DNA of 64,000 bases from Nodosilinea sp. WJT8-NPBG4 (GCA_019359285.1 JAHHHQ010000045.1:62001-126000), one strand, 5' to 3'; numbered from the stretch's first letter, positions 45,363-55,036 are shown. Numbers and translations: made by a program. Notes: generated by a model from the letters alone, not told the origin.

Positions 45363-46796
45363 ATGGCACAGGCAGCAGTGAAGCGATTGGCATCGGGTTC
45401 GTTAGCCCTAGGGGCACTACTGGCGGGGATCACGGCGATCGCCCCTATCCGCTTGACCCCGCTAGGGGCTACCCCAGCACTGGCTCAGTCACCTGTCGAT
45501 GAAGCCACCACCATTCGGGTATACGATCAGGTCAGTCCAGCTGTGGTGGCCATTAACACCCGCGACGGCGGTGGCAGCGGCAGCATTGTCGATGCCAGCG
45601 GGCTAATTCTTACCAACGCCCACGTAGTCGGTACTGAGCGCGTGGTGACGGTGCGCCTGTCTGACGGCCGCAGCTTCCAAGGCGATGTAGTGGGCTACGG
45701 CCAAGACCGGTTAGACTTAGCGGCCGTGCGCCTGCGGGGCAACCCTACGGGCTTACCGACGGTGACTCTAGCGCCCCCCAACTCAGTGCGGGTGGGGCAG
45801 AGCGCCTTTGCTATCGGCAGCCCCTTTGGGTTGCAGGGCACCCTCACCGTGGGCATTGTCAGCCGCATTGACCGCGATCGCAACGTTATTCAGACCGATG
45901 CCGCCATTAACCCCGGTAACTCAGGTGGCCCCTTGCTCAACAGCGCCGGGCAGGTGATCGGCGTCAACACTTCGATCTTTACCACCGGCGACAGCGGTGG
46001 CAGCGTGGGCATTGGCTTTGCCATTCCCACCGACGCAGTGCAAACGTTTTTAGCCTCGGTGCGATCGGGCACGGCCACAGCCTCAGCCCCTGCCGATCGC
46101 ACCAGCCGCGAACCCATCCCCATTGCCCTAGGCGCATCAGTACAGGGTCAGCTCAACGACACCAGCAATGTGCTGCCCGACGGCAGCTTCTACAATCCCT
46201 ACCGGTTTGAGGGGCAGGCGGGGCAAACCGTCACCATCGCCATGAACAGTCAGGAGGTTGACCCCTATCTGATTTTGCTGGCCTCTGATCGCGACGACTT
46301 CTCCGTTCAAGATGATGACAGCGGCGGCGATCGCAGCGCCCGGATTTCGGTGCAGCTGCCCTATACCGGGTCTTACATTATTCTCGCTAACAGCTACGGC
46401 CAGGGAGAGTCAGGGCGCTACCAGCTTCAGCTCAGCCAGGCAGGCAGTGGTCAAGGTGGCCCCACCCAAACTGCTCCAAGCAGTGGGCTACTGCGGCAGC
46501 AGGGCAATCTGGGGCCGGGCGATGACACCCTACAGGATGGCTCCTATTTCCAAGAATTCAGCTTTAGAGGTCGGGCGGGGCAGACAGTGCGCCTGCGGCT
46601 AGAGAGCCCCGACTTCGACACCTACTTGATTTTGCTCGACGAAGGTCGCAACCGCCTCGCCGAAAACGACGACGCCAGCCCCGACAATACCAATTCGGGA
46701 CTTGCGGTTACGCTACCCCACGACGGCACCTACTCTGTAATAGTCAACAGCTACGAGGCAGGCGATCGCGGTCGTTTTCTGTTGACGGTGGAGTAG
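45363..46796 (+). CDS. HtrA-like trypsin protease with two PPC domains
   Basis: 477 residues from ATG 45363, which has AGGG five bases upstream; a GTG at 45333 is also in frame. Signal peptide about 1-42 (ends PALAQS). S1C protease domain with catalytic triad in LTNAHVVG, DRLDLAAVRL and GNSGGPLLN. In place of the usual PDZ domain there are two beta-sandwich PPC domains (about residues 255-355 and 375-475, each with an FxGxAGQTVxxxxxS pattern and acidic loops). Such domains bind surfaces or substrates in exported proteins. A periplasmic or secreted location is expected. Confidence 0.88.
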   Translation: MAQAAVKRLASGSLALGALLAGITAIAPIRLTPLGATPALAQSPVDEATTIRVYDQVSPAVVAINTRDGGGSGSIVDASGLILTNAHVVGTERVVTVRLSDGRSFQGDVVGYGQDRLDLAAVRLRGNPTGLPTVTLAPPNSVRVGQSAFAIGSPFGLQGTLTVGIVSRIDRDRNVIQTDAAINPGNSGGPLLNSAGQVIGVNTSIFTTGDSGGSVGIGFAIPTDAVQTFLASVRSGTATASAPADRTSREPIPIALGASVQGQLNDTSNVLPDGSFYNPYRFEGQAGQTVTIAMNSQEVDPYLILLASDRDDFSVQDDDSGGDRSARISVQLPYTGSYIILANSYGQGESGRYQLQLSQAGSGQGGPTQTAPSSGLLRQQGNLGPGDDTLQDGSYFQEFSFRGRAGQTVRLRLESPDFDTYLILLDEGRNRLAENDDASPDNTNSGLAVTLPHDGTYSVIVNSYEAGDRGRFLLTVE

Positions 46797-46847
46797 GGTT
46801 CAAATCGGAACTCAAGCTCTGGGATCAAGCTGAATTTGCGATTGATT

Positions 46848-46889
46848 CAATAGCTGGCAGGAGTGAATGTTCAGTCCTGCCAGCCTATT
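46848..46889. terminator. Hairpin between convergent genes
   Basis: CTGGCAGGA (46854-46862) pairs with TCCTGCCAG (46875-46883), extended by AATAG and CTATT. No T run follows, so it may act as a stabilising or weak bidirectional terminator. Confidence 0.5.
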
Positions 46890-46966
46890 GACCTGCAGCC
46901 ACGTGCCCCGAATCAGCAATTTTTTCCTTAGGTTGGCCGGCGATTTTTCAGAATAGAACCTTCACC

Positions 46967-47386
46967 CTACTGAGACAGTTTCGGCTGAGGCTCTGCCTCT
47001 CGCTCTAGCGCGGCACAGTACGATCGCCAGCCGCCGTAGGCCGAAATCTCGCGCTGGCCCTCACAGAGCACGGGTTCACCCAGCACGCCCAGCACCGTTT
47101 CGCCGGTAGACAGAGGCACTTTGCCAATACTCAGCCCTGGCGGCTCTTGCAGCAGCACCTGCACCAACCCATTGGGAGGCACCTGCCACACCTCCAGGGC
47201 CACAGCGATACCGTCGTCGCTGACTCGCACCATGGCGGGGTGCACGTCGTTGATCGACCACAGCCGGTAGTGGGGGGTGGTGGCTGCCTCATAGAGAAAC
47301 TTGGCCCCAGCGTTGAGCAAGTTGGGGTTAAGCTCAAGCCCCCGCATGAGAGTGCCGTTGACTGCTAGTTTGATTCCCTCCGCCAT
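46967..47386 (-). CDS. Stand-alone AtzF-like C-terminal domain protein
   Basis: 139 residues from the ATG at 47386 (an upstream GTG/ATG adds six). The pattern KLAVNGTLMRGLELNPNLLNAGAKFLYEAATTPHYRLWSIND, then HPAMVRV, then VALEVWQVPPNGLVQVLL and GETVLGVLGEPVLC matches the C-terminal domain of allophanate hydrolase (gamma-glutamylcyclotransferase-like fold). The amidase domain and urea carboxylase are absent here. Annotation as an allophanate hydrolase would therefore be unsafe; role unknown. Confidence 0.75.
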   Translation of the reverse strand: MAEGIKLAVNGTLMRGLELNPNLLNAGAKFLYEAATTPHYRLWSINDVHPAMVRVSDDGIAVALEVWQVPPNGLVQVLLQEPPGLSIGKVPLSTGETVLGVLGEPVLCEGQREISAYGGWRSYCAALEREAEPQPKLSQ

Positions 47387-47534
47387 GGTGGCGCATTCCC
47401 CCAATAATAAATATTGTCGATGGACGTTGTGTTGGACTGATTTACTGTAGCCCGCACCGATTCTTCAGATTCGGCTGGAAAGGGTCAGGCTGTCGCGATA
47501 GCATAGAATTAATACATGAATTTTTGTAACGCCC

Positions 47535-48161
47535 TTGGCTTCTGCCCTACAGCCCATTATTGATCCGGCGGTGCCCAGCGACTGGCACGCCCTTGTCCCC
47601 CGCTGGCAGGCAGGGCAGCCCACTGTACAAAAGGGTCTGCCCCACGATCAGCTTGCTCCCGCCTGGCAAATTTTACTCCTGGGAGATGGTTCGCCCACTC
47701 GCCATTTGCAGTTGTTGACGCGCGATCGCACCGAGGTTGATGTCATTGACATGACCCCGGTAGGCATGGATTTCGACGGTGCCCCCGACATTATTCGCGT
47801 GGTGCCTGGCCCCCGCCTGCGCCGCCAAGTATGGCTGCGCACCGCCTCGGGCCAGCGCCTCGCCTACGCTGCCTCCTGGTGGGAAGCCAGCCATGTCGAT
47901 GAATATTTGCAAAATAAGTCACTGCCGATCTGGGCTAGCCTGGCCCGCCTGCGCACCGAGCTCTACCGAGATATTCAAGGCCTCTACTACGGCGACTCGC
48001 CAGCCTTAGAAGAAGCCTTTGGCCAGGTCGGGCCGTTCTGGGGCCGACACTATCTGTTTTGGCATCGGGGCAAGCCGTTGACGCTGATTTACGAAGTGTT
48101 TTCGCCCTACCTGACCCGCTACCTGGGACCAATGCAGAGCGGGCCAAACCCAGGCCGATAG
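47535..48161 (+). CDS. Chorismate lyase, plastoquinone pathway type
   Basis: 208 residues, DUF98/chorismate pyruvate-lyase family. Converts chorismate to 4-hydroxybenzoate and pyruvate, the entry step for plastoquinone in cyanobacteria (family of Synechocystis sll1797). Visible: LLGDGSPTRHLQLLT, LRRQVWLRTASGQRLAYAASWW, and the C-terminal FWGRHYLFWHRGKPLTLIYEVFSP. The start is TTG 47535 since no ATG fits. Lone gene. Confidence 0.85.
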   Translation: MASALQPIIDPAVPSDWHALVPRWQAGQPTVQKGLPHDQLAPAWQILLLGDGSPTRHLQLLTRDRTEVDVIDMTPVGMDFDGAPDIIRVVPGPRLRRQVWLRTASGQRLAYAASWWEASHVDEYLQNKSLPIWASLARLRTELYRDIQGLYYGDSPALEEAFGQVGPFWGRHYLFWHRGKPLTLIYEVFSPYLTRYLGPMQSGPNPGR

Positions 48162-48347
48162 TCTGGGCGCTTAGGACGATGAGGAACTGAAGCAGTGCCG
48201 TAGGGTGGGCACTGCCCACCAGTCTTAAACTAGCTTGAGTTTGGGATCGGCGGTCAGCATGATGTTACTGCTGAATGGGCCAATATTTTCACCTATGGCT
48301 AAGGGCTCCAATCAGTACACTGGCACCTAAATTCCACCGATATTGTC

Positions 48348-49313
48348 TTAAGCCCAGTCACCACCGCCACCGTTCGACGAGGGGGGCAGGTAATTCGGCA
48401 TTCCTGGCTCCATAAATGCGTCTTGGTAAGGGCGAGCAGATTCGACCCAGACCTGGGTGCGCAGGGGGCCATAGCGCTGGCGGAGCTGGGCATCAATCTG
48501 TTCACCGATGATTTCTGCCGATTCCACAAACTCGGGGTGCAGCACCAGATGAATCTCAACCCACACCTGGCGGCCCACCATGCCCCGAGAGCGAATGCGG
48601 GTACATCGGGTGACACCATCCACCTGAGTGGCAATGTGGGAGATGGCTTCGGGGGCGATCGCCGTGGGGCGCAGCAGCATCGGCAGCTGTTCGTTCAATA
48701 CTCGCCATAGGCTACGGCCTACTAGGGGCAGCAGCACCAGGGCAAAGACCGGGTCAAGCCAGCGCTGCCCCTGCCAGATGGCCAGCAGTACTCCCACCAT
48801 AACTATGCTCAGCCAGGCATCAGCTAAAAAGTGGCGGGTGTTGAGCTTGAGGGCTTGGCTGCTGAGGCTGCGGGCTTGGTAGCTGGCGTAGATGCCCAGG
48901 GCCACGTTGAGAATCACCATCACCGCCGTAAACCGCAGCACGGCTGAGTCAATTGCTACGGGAAACGGGGTTGCCCCTCCAGTGAGGCCACCAAACACCT
49001 GACGTAGGGCAATTAACAGCAGACTGACCCCGGTAAACCCCAAAAAAGCGCACAAAATCAGCGTGCCTGCCACCTCGGCGCGTCCGTGGCCCCACACCTC
49101 GCGGCCCATCTGCCGCTGGGGCGAAGTCACGGCCACCAAGCTGAGCACGGTGCTAAACCCATCTACGAGGGTGTGCAGCGACTCGGCCAGCAGGGTCAGC
49201 GATTGGTTGGCCCACCCACCGATGGCTTGCACCGCCAGCAGCAGAAGGGTTGCCCACAGGGTCGTCAGCAACAGGCGGTAGCTAATGCGGCGTTGGTACT
49301 CGCCCTCGTTCAT
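48348..49313 (-). CDS. Cation diffusion facilitator metal transporter
   Basis: 321 residues from ATG 49313 (MNEGEYQRR); in-frame codons upstream add nine. Six membrane helices with metal-site residues in LHTLVDGFSTVLSL (H and D) and HFLADAWLSIVM (H and D), and the loop WGHGRAEVAG. A C-terminal cytoplasmic domain of the ferredoxin-like fold follows (WVEIHLVLHPEFVESAEIIGEQID). Exports divalent cations such as Zn2+, Co2+ or Mn2+ by proton exchange; the ion cannot be told here. Confidence 0.9.
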   Translation of the reverse strand: MNEGEYQRRISYRLLLTTLWATLLLLAVQAIGGWANQSLTLLAESLHTLVDGFSTVLSLVAVTSPQRQMGREVWGHGRAEVAGTLILCAFLGFTGVSLLLIALRQVFGGLTGGATPFPVAIDSAVLRFTAVMVILNVALGIYASYQARSLSSQALKLNTRHFLADAWLSIVMVGVLLAIWQGQRWLDPVFALVLLPLVGRSLWRVLNEQLPMLLRPTAIAPEAISHIATQVDGVTRCTRIRSRGMVGRQVWVEIHLVLHPEFVESAEIIGEQIDAQLRQRYGPLRTQVWVESARPYQDAFMEPGMPNYLPPSSNGGGGDWA

Positions 49314-49396
49314 GGGCAGACAAAATTCCACTGGGCTCAAGGTCTGGGCTCAATGGTACTGCAAGGGGCGGTTCTACAATCGGTTAAGTGCGATGG

Positions 49397-50707
49397 CTAG
49401 AGCAGTCGCAGCTGATGGGCAGTTTCTTCAAGCACTAGGCTATCCAAATCATCTAGGTCTATATCAGCGGTCTCAGGGGGCAGGTCAACCTCGGTTTCAT
49501 CGGCGATCAAGGCAGCGGCGGCAGTCATCATGGCCTCGGCCAGGTCACTGAGATCGTCGCGGTTGGCCAGGTAGGTGCCCAGGGCCGACAACGGATCAAG
49601 GGTGCTGTCTGTACCCAGTTCGGGCAGTCGGCTGCGGTTGGTTTGGGCCTTCAGCTCGGGTTGCAGGGTGTAGGTGTGGGCGTCAGCCAGAATAGCCTCT
49701 AGGGCAGACTGGTCGACCTGATCCACCTGGTCGGTGCGCAGGGTGTAGAGGCAGCGCACCACGGCATCGGTGATATCGGCTTTGGCGATCGCCTGCTCAA
49801 GCCGGGACTGGGGATGCTCGGCCTCGGTGAGATTGACCTGGATGGTTTTGAAGGGCCGCACGGGCAGGGAGCAAAACTCGGCCTGGGTGTTTTCCTTACT
49901 CACCTGAACTAACAAATAGCCCTTTGCTTCGGCTTCTTCGCTAAAGTCAACCCGCTCAATGCTGCCGGGGTAGATCATCAGGGGCTGTTCGCAAAGCACC
50001 TGGTAGCGGTGCACATGGCCTAGGGCGACGTAGTCAAAGCAGGGACGGGCCAGCATCGCCATAGGAATATTGAAGCCCCGCCCGGTGGCCAAGAATCGCT
50101 CGGCCCCATAGGTAGCGGTATCGACCATGGCATGGGCTAGCAAAATAGCGGGAATGGTGGGGTCGAGGCGGCGAATTTCGCCTTCTAAGGCCACCCGCAG
50201 GCGATCGAGCAGCAGCTCGTTGACCTGGGCCATAGAGAAGCCCTCGGTTTCGGGGCGAGTGAGCAGGGTCGACTTGGTCAGCCAGGGCAGGGTGACCACC
50301 TGCACCGGGCCGTTGCGAGTGTCGATGCGGTGAGTTTCAAGGCGATCGCCCACCACCACATCAGGCACGCCTAACGTTCTGTAGATCGACAGGCTGGCTC
50401 CACCCAAGCCCTGGGCATGCTGGTCGTGGTTGCCCACCAGCAGCACGGTGGGGATACCCGCCGCCGACAGCCGACAAAACTGGCGAGCCAAGGCCTGCTG
50501 CACCAGCGGCGGCGGCGTGGCATCGGGAAAGGCATCGCCGCCAAACAGCACCAGATCGACCGGCTCCGCTAGGGCGCGATCGATGCAGCGCGTGAGGGCG
50601 GCGATGAAGTCTTCTAAGCGGGTGTTGAGGCCGGTTTCGGGGTTGAGGCGACCGTGGGCAAACCCGCTGCCCATGTGAATGTCGGAGAGGTGGAGAAGGG
50701 TGATCAT
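49397..50707 (-). CDS. sbcD: SbcD-like DNA repair nuclease (Mre11 family)
   Basis: 436 residues. Calcineurin-like metallophosphoesterase motifs run in order: LLHLSDIHMGS, LVLFGGDAF, LLVGNHDQH, LAHAMVDTAT and ALGHVHRYQ, then the capping domain. SbcD with SbcC opens DNA hairpins and trims ends of double-strand breaks. sbcC is not next to it in the window. A dispersed inverted repeat lies between its start and the next gene upstream. Length is typical. Confidence 0.9.
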   Translation of the reverse strand: MITLLHLSDIHMGSGFAHGRLNPETGLNTRLEDFIAALTRCIDRALAEPVDLVLFGGDAFPDATPPPLVQQALARQFCRLSAAGIPTVLLVGNHDQHAQGLGGASLSIYRTLGVPDVVVGDRLETHRIDTRNGPVQVVTLPWLTKSTLLTRPETEGFSMAQVNELLLDRLRVALEGEIRRLDPTIPAILLAHAMVDTATYGAERFLATGRGFNIPMAMLARPCFDYVALGHVHRYQVLCEQPLMIYPGSIERVDFSEEAEAKGYLLVQVSKENTQAEFCSLPVRPFKTIQVNLTEAEHPQSRLEQAIAKADITDAVVRCLYTLRTDQVDQVDQSALEAILADAHTYTLQPELKAQTNRSRLPELGTDSTLDPLSALGTYLANRDDLSDLAEAMMTAAAALIADETEVDLPPETADIDLDDLDSLVLEETAHQLRLL

Positions 50708-50738
50708 GGGGCCATGATAGCGGCTAGAAAGGGTTCAC

Positions 50739-50781
50739 GGTATAGGGTTTCAGGCTATTCTGAGCCCTTAAACCCTATACC
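50739..50781. repeat. Inverted repeat between sbcD and the CPBP gene
   Basis: GGTATAGGGTTT (50739-50750) and AAACCCTATACC (50770-50781) pair perfectly, with a further ACCCTATACC unit after. Located upstream of sbcD and downstream of the CPBP gene, so it may also end the latter's transcript. Confidence 0.75.
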
Positions 50782-50798
50782 CTATACCTCTTCCACCC

Positions 50799-52376
50799 CT
50801 AGCCACCCAAAACAAACAGACCCAGCATAGTGGCGCTGTTCCAGGCGCTGTGCAGCACCATGGGAGAGATCAGCGTGCGCGATCGCGTATACACAAACCC
50901 CAAAACCGCCCCCAGCAGGGTCAGGGGCAGCACCTCCGACAGACTCAGGTGAGCGGCGGCAAAGATCAAGGCGCTAAGGGCGATCGCCCAGCCCACCGAC
51001 ACGTAGCGCGTTAGCGAGGGCAGCAAAAAGCCGCGAAACAGAAATTCTTCAAAGATGGGCGCTGCGATCGCCGCCGTCAGAAAGAACACTAGCAGCGCTA
51101 CGCCGTCCTGCTCTTCGAGCACCGTTTGCAGCAGCGGGTTGCTGCCTCCCTGCCCCTGCCAAATCTGCTGGTTGAGCAGCGCTACCCCAAACATCAGCGG
51201 CACGGCAACGAAGTAGCCCCCTAGCCCCCACAGCAGCCCAGATCTCGATGGCTTCAGGCTAAACATCTCCTTGGGAACCGGTCGGTAGGGGCGAATCGAC
51301 CACCACAGCACCGCCAAAGACCCCGCCGCCATCAGCAGGTAGTAGACCAGCGAAAAAATCGCCCGCCCTCGGCTGCTGAGGCTGCCGCTGCTAAAGCCCA
51401 ACCCGCCCAGCACCAGGGGCAGCAAGATTTGCCCCACAAAGAAAAAGCCGACGATCAGCACCTGCCAGACAGTTTCGCCCGTCCAGGGAATTTCCCAGCC
51501 GCGCCCGGCGTTTTGGCGCAGCACCGATTGGCTGCCACGCAGCACCCGCTGGGCCACCAGCCAAATAATCAGCCCGATGCCCACGATCGCCCCTAAGGTC
51601 GGCAACGCACCCACCAGGGCCAGTTTGACCAGTTTGGCCTGGGCCGTCTCTTGCTCCTGGGCCTGAAGCTGAGCACGTCGGTCATTGGCTAGAGAGCCAT
51701 CGTTCCCTCGCCCCTCCACCTGGTAGAGCTGGTCGAGGGCGCGGTATTTGAACCAGCCGTTAAGCGCCTGCTCCAGCCAGGCTTCATCCTCAGGGAGCAC
51801 GTCGCCGTCTTGCCAGAAGCGGACCAGCGTATCGGCGGTGCGCACCACCGGAGCCAGGGCAGTATCGCTATCGCGCACCTGTTTCCAACGCTCCAGGGCG
51901 GCCTCGGGCTGGCCCTGGTAAGCGTCCATCAAGCCCAGCCGCAGGTCGAGGCGGTGAATGAGGGCCTGCTGCTGCTCGAGGGCGGTTTGCAGCCGCCGGG
52001 TCAGGGGCTTGCCCGCGTTGGTCTCATCGGCTAGGGAATCGGCGGGGGCGGTCTGCGAGCGCCAGCGATCCATGCCCTCAACCGCCCCCTCACGCACCTC
52101 CTCATACTGCTCTTTGGCGCTGGCCACAGGGTCTTTACCCAGCAATCCCGCGCGAATAGCTGGCCACTGGTCTTCGGGCAACCCCTCTCCCTTCCAGACG
52201 CTGCCCTCTAGCAGCAGGTCGGTCTGATACAGCTGGAGCTGGCTCGCCACTTGGGGTTCATTCCAGCTACTCAGCAGCGATTGCACCAGTACCAGCCCCA
52301 CTAGGGCGGTCACAATGATCAGAAAAAGCCGCTTGAGCGAAAGCCAGGGCTGCATGGAATCGGGTTCAGGGGTCAT
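50799..52376 (-). CDS. CPBP-family intramembrane glutamic protease
   Basis: 525 residues. An N-terminal membrane helix, then a helical soluble part (about 30-235, repeats such as ALERWKQVRDSD), then eight membrane helices. The CPBP (CAAX protease/bacteriocin-processing, Rce1-like) motifs are IFEEFLFRGF (EExxxR), FAAAHLSL and HSAWNSATML (HxxxN). Such enzymes cleave membrane proteins; in cyanobacteria and plastids related members (BCM/SCO4) affect photosystem components. Substrate unknown. Monocistronic. Confidence 0.9.
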   Translation of the reverse strand: MTPEPDSMQPWLSLKRLFLIIVTALVGLVLVQSLLSSWNEPQVASQLQLYQTDLLLEGSVWKGEGLPEDQWPAIRAGLLGKDPVASAKEQYEEVREGAVEGMDRWRSQTAPADSLADETNAGKPLTRRLQTALEQQQALIHRLDLRLGLMDAYQGQPEAALERWKQVRDSDTALAPVVRTADTLVRFWQDGDVLPEDEAWLEQALNGWFKYRALDQLYQVEGRGNDGSLANDRRAQLQAQEQETAQAKLVKLALVGALPTLGAIVGIGLIIWLVAQRVLRGSQSVLRQNAGRGWEIPWTGETVWQVLIVGFFFVGQILLPLVLGGLGFSSGSLSSRGRAIFSLVYYLLMAAGSLAVLWWSIRPYRPVPKEMFSLKPSRSGLLWGLGGYFVAVPLMFGVALLNQQIWQGQGGSNPLLQTVLEEQDGVALLVFFLTAAIAAPIFEEFLFRGFLLPSLTRYVSVGWAIALSALIFAAAHLSLSEVLPLTLLGAVLGFVYTRSRTLISPMVLHSAWNSATMLGLFVLGG

Positions 52377-52490
52377 GGGGAGGCGGTTAAAAGGTCAGTA
52401 GCGAAAAACACTACCCTCCCATTATTCCACTGGGTTTGATTTAGGGTTGTGCCTAAAGGAGTAGGCAGTTCCCTCAGCTAGGGCCGTTAG

Positions 52491-53306
52491 CTACTCCTGC
52501 GATCGCTTCGGCCAGCCCCGTTTCACCAGAGCTAGCCAAAACACCAGCACCGCCGCCGCGATCAGCGCCATCCAGCGAATGGCAGGAATATCGCTTTGGC
52601 GCACGGCGATCGCCACCAACGCCCAGACAAACACCAGGGTAAAGGCAATGTCGCCGCGCTGATAAATCACCACTTCGGCCACAATGGCAGCCACCACAAT
52701 CATGACCACTGTCCAGGTCACCGACGAAATGCCCCAGCCGCCCCAGTTCGACGCGTAGAGGGCCGAGGCTACGTTGACGATGGTAGCCACCGCAATCCAG
52801 CCCAGGTAAAGACTAAAGGGAATGTGCGCCATCCAGCGGCGGCGACGAGAGACGCGATGGCCCAGCGCCGGTCGCTGACCGTCTAAACCAATATTCAGCG
52901 TCAGATAAATGCCAATTAGGGGAATCAAAATGCCCAGCATGGCCAGAATAGACCAGCCAAACTGCTGAAGAGAAAACAGCACAATCCAGATCGTCTGGAC
53001 TACACAGGCCACAATTAGCAGCTTATTGACCCGTTGGAGCTGAGGCTCCCGCCGCCGCTCAGGGTGAAACTGATAAATTGCGTAGGCAAACAGGCCCAGA
53101 TAGATAATTCCCCAGATGGCAAAGGCGTAGTTGGCGGGGGTAATCAGCACCCCCTCCAAAACGGTGTTGGCGATCTGACCCACGCTTTGCCCTCCGGGCG
53201 GGAAGCGGTTGAAGAGGGTGTTAAACACCACCGCAGCTGCGATCGCGATCGCAGTGGCAATGGCCAAGCCTGTGCCCGAGTTAGCGCGATTGGAGGGAGC
53301 ATCCAT
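52491..53306 (-). CDS. TspO/MBR-like tryptophan-rich membrane protein
   Basis: 271 residues, about seven hydrophobic segments. The block ANYAFAIWGIIYLGLFAYAIYQ and the region IPFSLYLGWIAVATIVNVASAL resemble the TspO/tryptophan-rich sensory protein family, but the chain is longer than the 160 residues typical, with extra helices at the C-terminus. Tetrapyrrole binding is plausible for the family; not demonstrated. Lies 3' of recA in the same direction, 103 bases away. Confidence 0.75.
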   Translation of the reverse strand: MDAPSNRANSGTGLAIATAIAIAAAVVFNTLFNRFPPGGQSVGQIANTVLEGVLITPANYAFAIWGIIYLGLFAYAIYQFHPERRREPQLQRVNKLLIVACVVQTIWIVLFSLQQFGWSILAMLGILIPLIGIYLTLNIGLDGQRPALGHRVSRRRRWMAHIPFSLYLGWIAVATIVNVASALYASNWGGWGISSVTWTVVMIVVAAIVAEVVIYQRGDIAFTLVFVWALVAIAVRQSDIPAIRWMALIAAAVLVFWLALVKRGWPKRSQE

Positions 53307-53409
53307 AGGGAAAACGTAGTAATCGTAGCCCCATCCTCCCCCGAGCAGTGCTTAAGCGTCACTACCCTCAGTGAGAGCCAGCGGTTAAACAACTACCCTT
53401 GGTCACAGC

Positions 53410-54495
53410 TTACTCATCCTCAAGCAGGGCTTCAGCAGCGTCATCAGGGGCTTCGGCATCATCCTCGGGCTCTTCGACCGTAACAGGGGCACCGCTAATG
53501 GCCAGCTTTTCGCGCACCTCGGCCTCCACCTTGGCGGCAAAGTCGGCATCTTCGATCAGACGCTGCACCGTGTTGTCGCGGCCCTGGCCGACGTTGTCGC
53601 CGCCGTAGCTGTACCAGGCACCCTTGCGAACAACCACACCGGTTTGCTCAGCCAAATCGACCAGGCAGCCCATGGTGGAAATGCCCTGGCCAAAGAGAAT
53701 ATCAAACTCGGCAATACGGAAGGGTGGTGCCACCTTATTCTTAGCTACCTTGACCTTGGCGCGAATGCCGTACTCTTCGGTGCCCTTTTTGAGGGTCTGA
53801 ATGCGGCGAATGTCGAGGCGTACTGAAGCGTAGAACTTAAGGGCATTACCGCCTGTGGTGACCTCTGGGTTACCGTAGGAGATGCCGATTTTCTGCCGCA
53901 GCTGGTTTAAGAAGATCACCGTGCACTGCGACTTGCCAATGCTACCGGTAATTTTGCGCAGCGCTTGGCTCATCAGGCGGGCCTGCAAACCCACGTGGGC
54001 ATCGCCCATTTCACCTTCAATTTCAGCGCGGGGCACCAGGGCAGCTACCGAGTCAATCACCACCACATCGACAGCGGCGGAGCGTACTAGCTGATCGACT
54101 ATCTCCAGGCCCATTTCGCCCGTGTCGGGCTGAGAGATTAATAGCTCGTCAATATTGACTCCCAGAGCTTTGGCATAGACCGGGTCGAGGGCATGTTCAG
54201 CATCCACAAAGGCCGCTACGCCGCCGTTTTTTTGCACCTCTGCCAGGGCATGGAGAGCGACGGTGGTTTTGCCCGAGCTTTCGGGGCCATAGATTTCAAT
54301 CACTCGGCCCTTAGGCAGGCCGCCCCCCAGAGCCAAATCTAGCGTTAGCGCGCCCGTGGGGATGGTTTCGACCGTCATGCGGCTGGCTTCTCCGAGGCGC
54401 ATGATTGCCCCTTTGCCAAAGTTGCGCTCAATCTGGCTGAGCACCATGGTCAGGGCTTTTTGCTTTTCGGAGCCTGCGTTGTTTTTAGATGCCAT
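53410..54495 (-). CDS. recA: Recombinase RecA
   Basis: Forms filaments on single-stranded DNA for homologous recombination and, in SOS-competent bacteria, LexA cleavage. 361 residues from the ATG at 54495 ([12 protein letters not shown]); the frame is open further upstream but without similarity. Walker A is GPESSGKT (about residues 70-77), Walker [13 protein letters not shown], and RecA signatures [14 protein letters not shown] and [15 protein letters not shown] are present. The acidic tail ([21 protein letters not shown]) is usual. About 180 bases upstream is a sequence resembling a cyanobacterial LexA box. Confidence 0.97.
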   Translation of the reverse strand: MASKNNAGSEKQKALTMVLSQIERNFGKGAIMRLGEASRMTVETIPTGALTLDLALGGGLPKGRVIEIYGPESSGKTTVALHALAEVQKNGGVAAFVDAEHALDPVYAKALGVNIDELLISQPDTGEMGLEIVDQLVRSAAVDVVVIDSVAALVPRAEIEGEMGDAHVGLQARLMSQALRKITGSIGKSQCTVIFLNQLRQKIGISYGNPEVTTGGNALKFYASVRLDIRRIQTLKKGTEEYGIRAKVKVAKNKVAPPFRIAEFDILFGQGISTMGCLVDLAEQTGVVVRKGAWYSYGGDNVGQGRDNTVQRLIEDADFAAKVEAEVREKLAISGAPVTVEEPEDDAEAPDDAAEALLEDE

Positions 54496-54674
54496 AGGTG
54501 CCTGGGGGTGAATTGGGTGAGCGAAACGGAGTAAGCCTGAGGCGAGGGCCGGGAAGATGACCTTAGTAAACCCCACTTCAGCCTAGAAGGGTAGTCGCCC
54601 CAAGGGGAAAAACGTTGTAGTGAAATTGGGCCATGACTTTGGCTACAAGTCCGTTGTCTTCGCCTACTTATCAT

Positions 54675-54688
54675 AGTACACTTGAACC
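54675..54688. promoter_or_regulatory. Possible LexA box upstream of recA
   Basis: Minus strand GGTTCAAGTGTACT matches RGTAC-NNN-DGTWCB at all but one position (T for A). It lies about 180 bases before the recA ATG and 120 before the divergent small gene. Confidence 0.35.
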
Positions 54689-54807
54689 AAATTAGGCTGC
54701 CTCTGATGGATAAGTCAGCGGCGGGCTGACATCTGGGTTTCGCTAAGCGGAGCGCACAGACCGGAGTTTCACAAGCGTCAAACGACAGGCTGAAGGGGTC
54801 AATACCG

Positions 54808-55029
54808 ATGGATAACAGTCGCTTAATTCATGTTTCGGTATTCCCTGGCTGGGTGGCTGGAGTGACCTACCACCAGGGTTTGGGCTACCGCTGCTGGGTG
54901 ATTAACCCAGAGATGGCCGTGCTCAACGACGGCGAAACTTACCCCAGCAGCGAGGAGGCGATCGCCTCTGGGCGGCTTTTCATTCACCATTCTCTGGGGG
55001 CCGAGCCCGACCGGGGCAGTAGGGGATAA
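54808..55029 (+). CDS. Small conserved hypothetical protein
   Basis: 73 residues, soluble, with strands LIHVSVFPGWVAGVTYHQG and YRCWVINPEMAVLNDGETY. ATG start. The final 10 residues are charged. Not a recognised family. Its stop lies 48 bases before the TRIC-type gene, with a stable hairpin (55037-55059) between, so partial co-transcription is possible. Confidence 0.65.
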   Translation: MDNSRLIHVSVFPGWVAGVTYHQGLGYRCWVINPEMAVLNDGETYPSSEEAIASGRLFIHHSLGAEPDRGSRG

Positions 55030-55036
55030 TCAGCAG

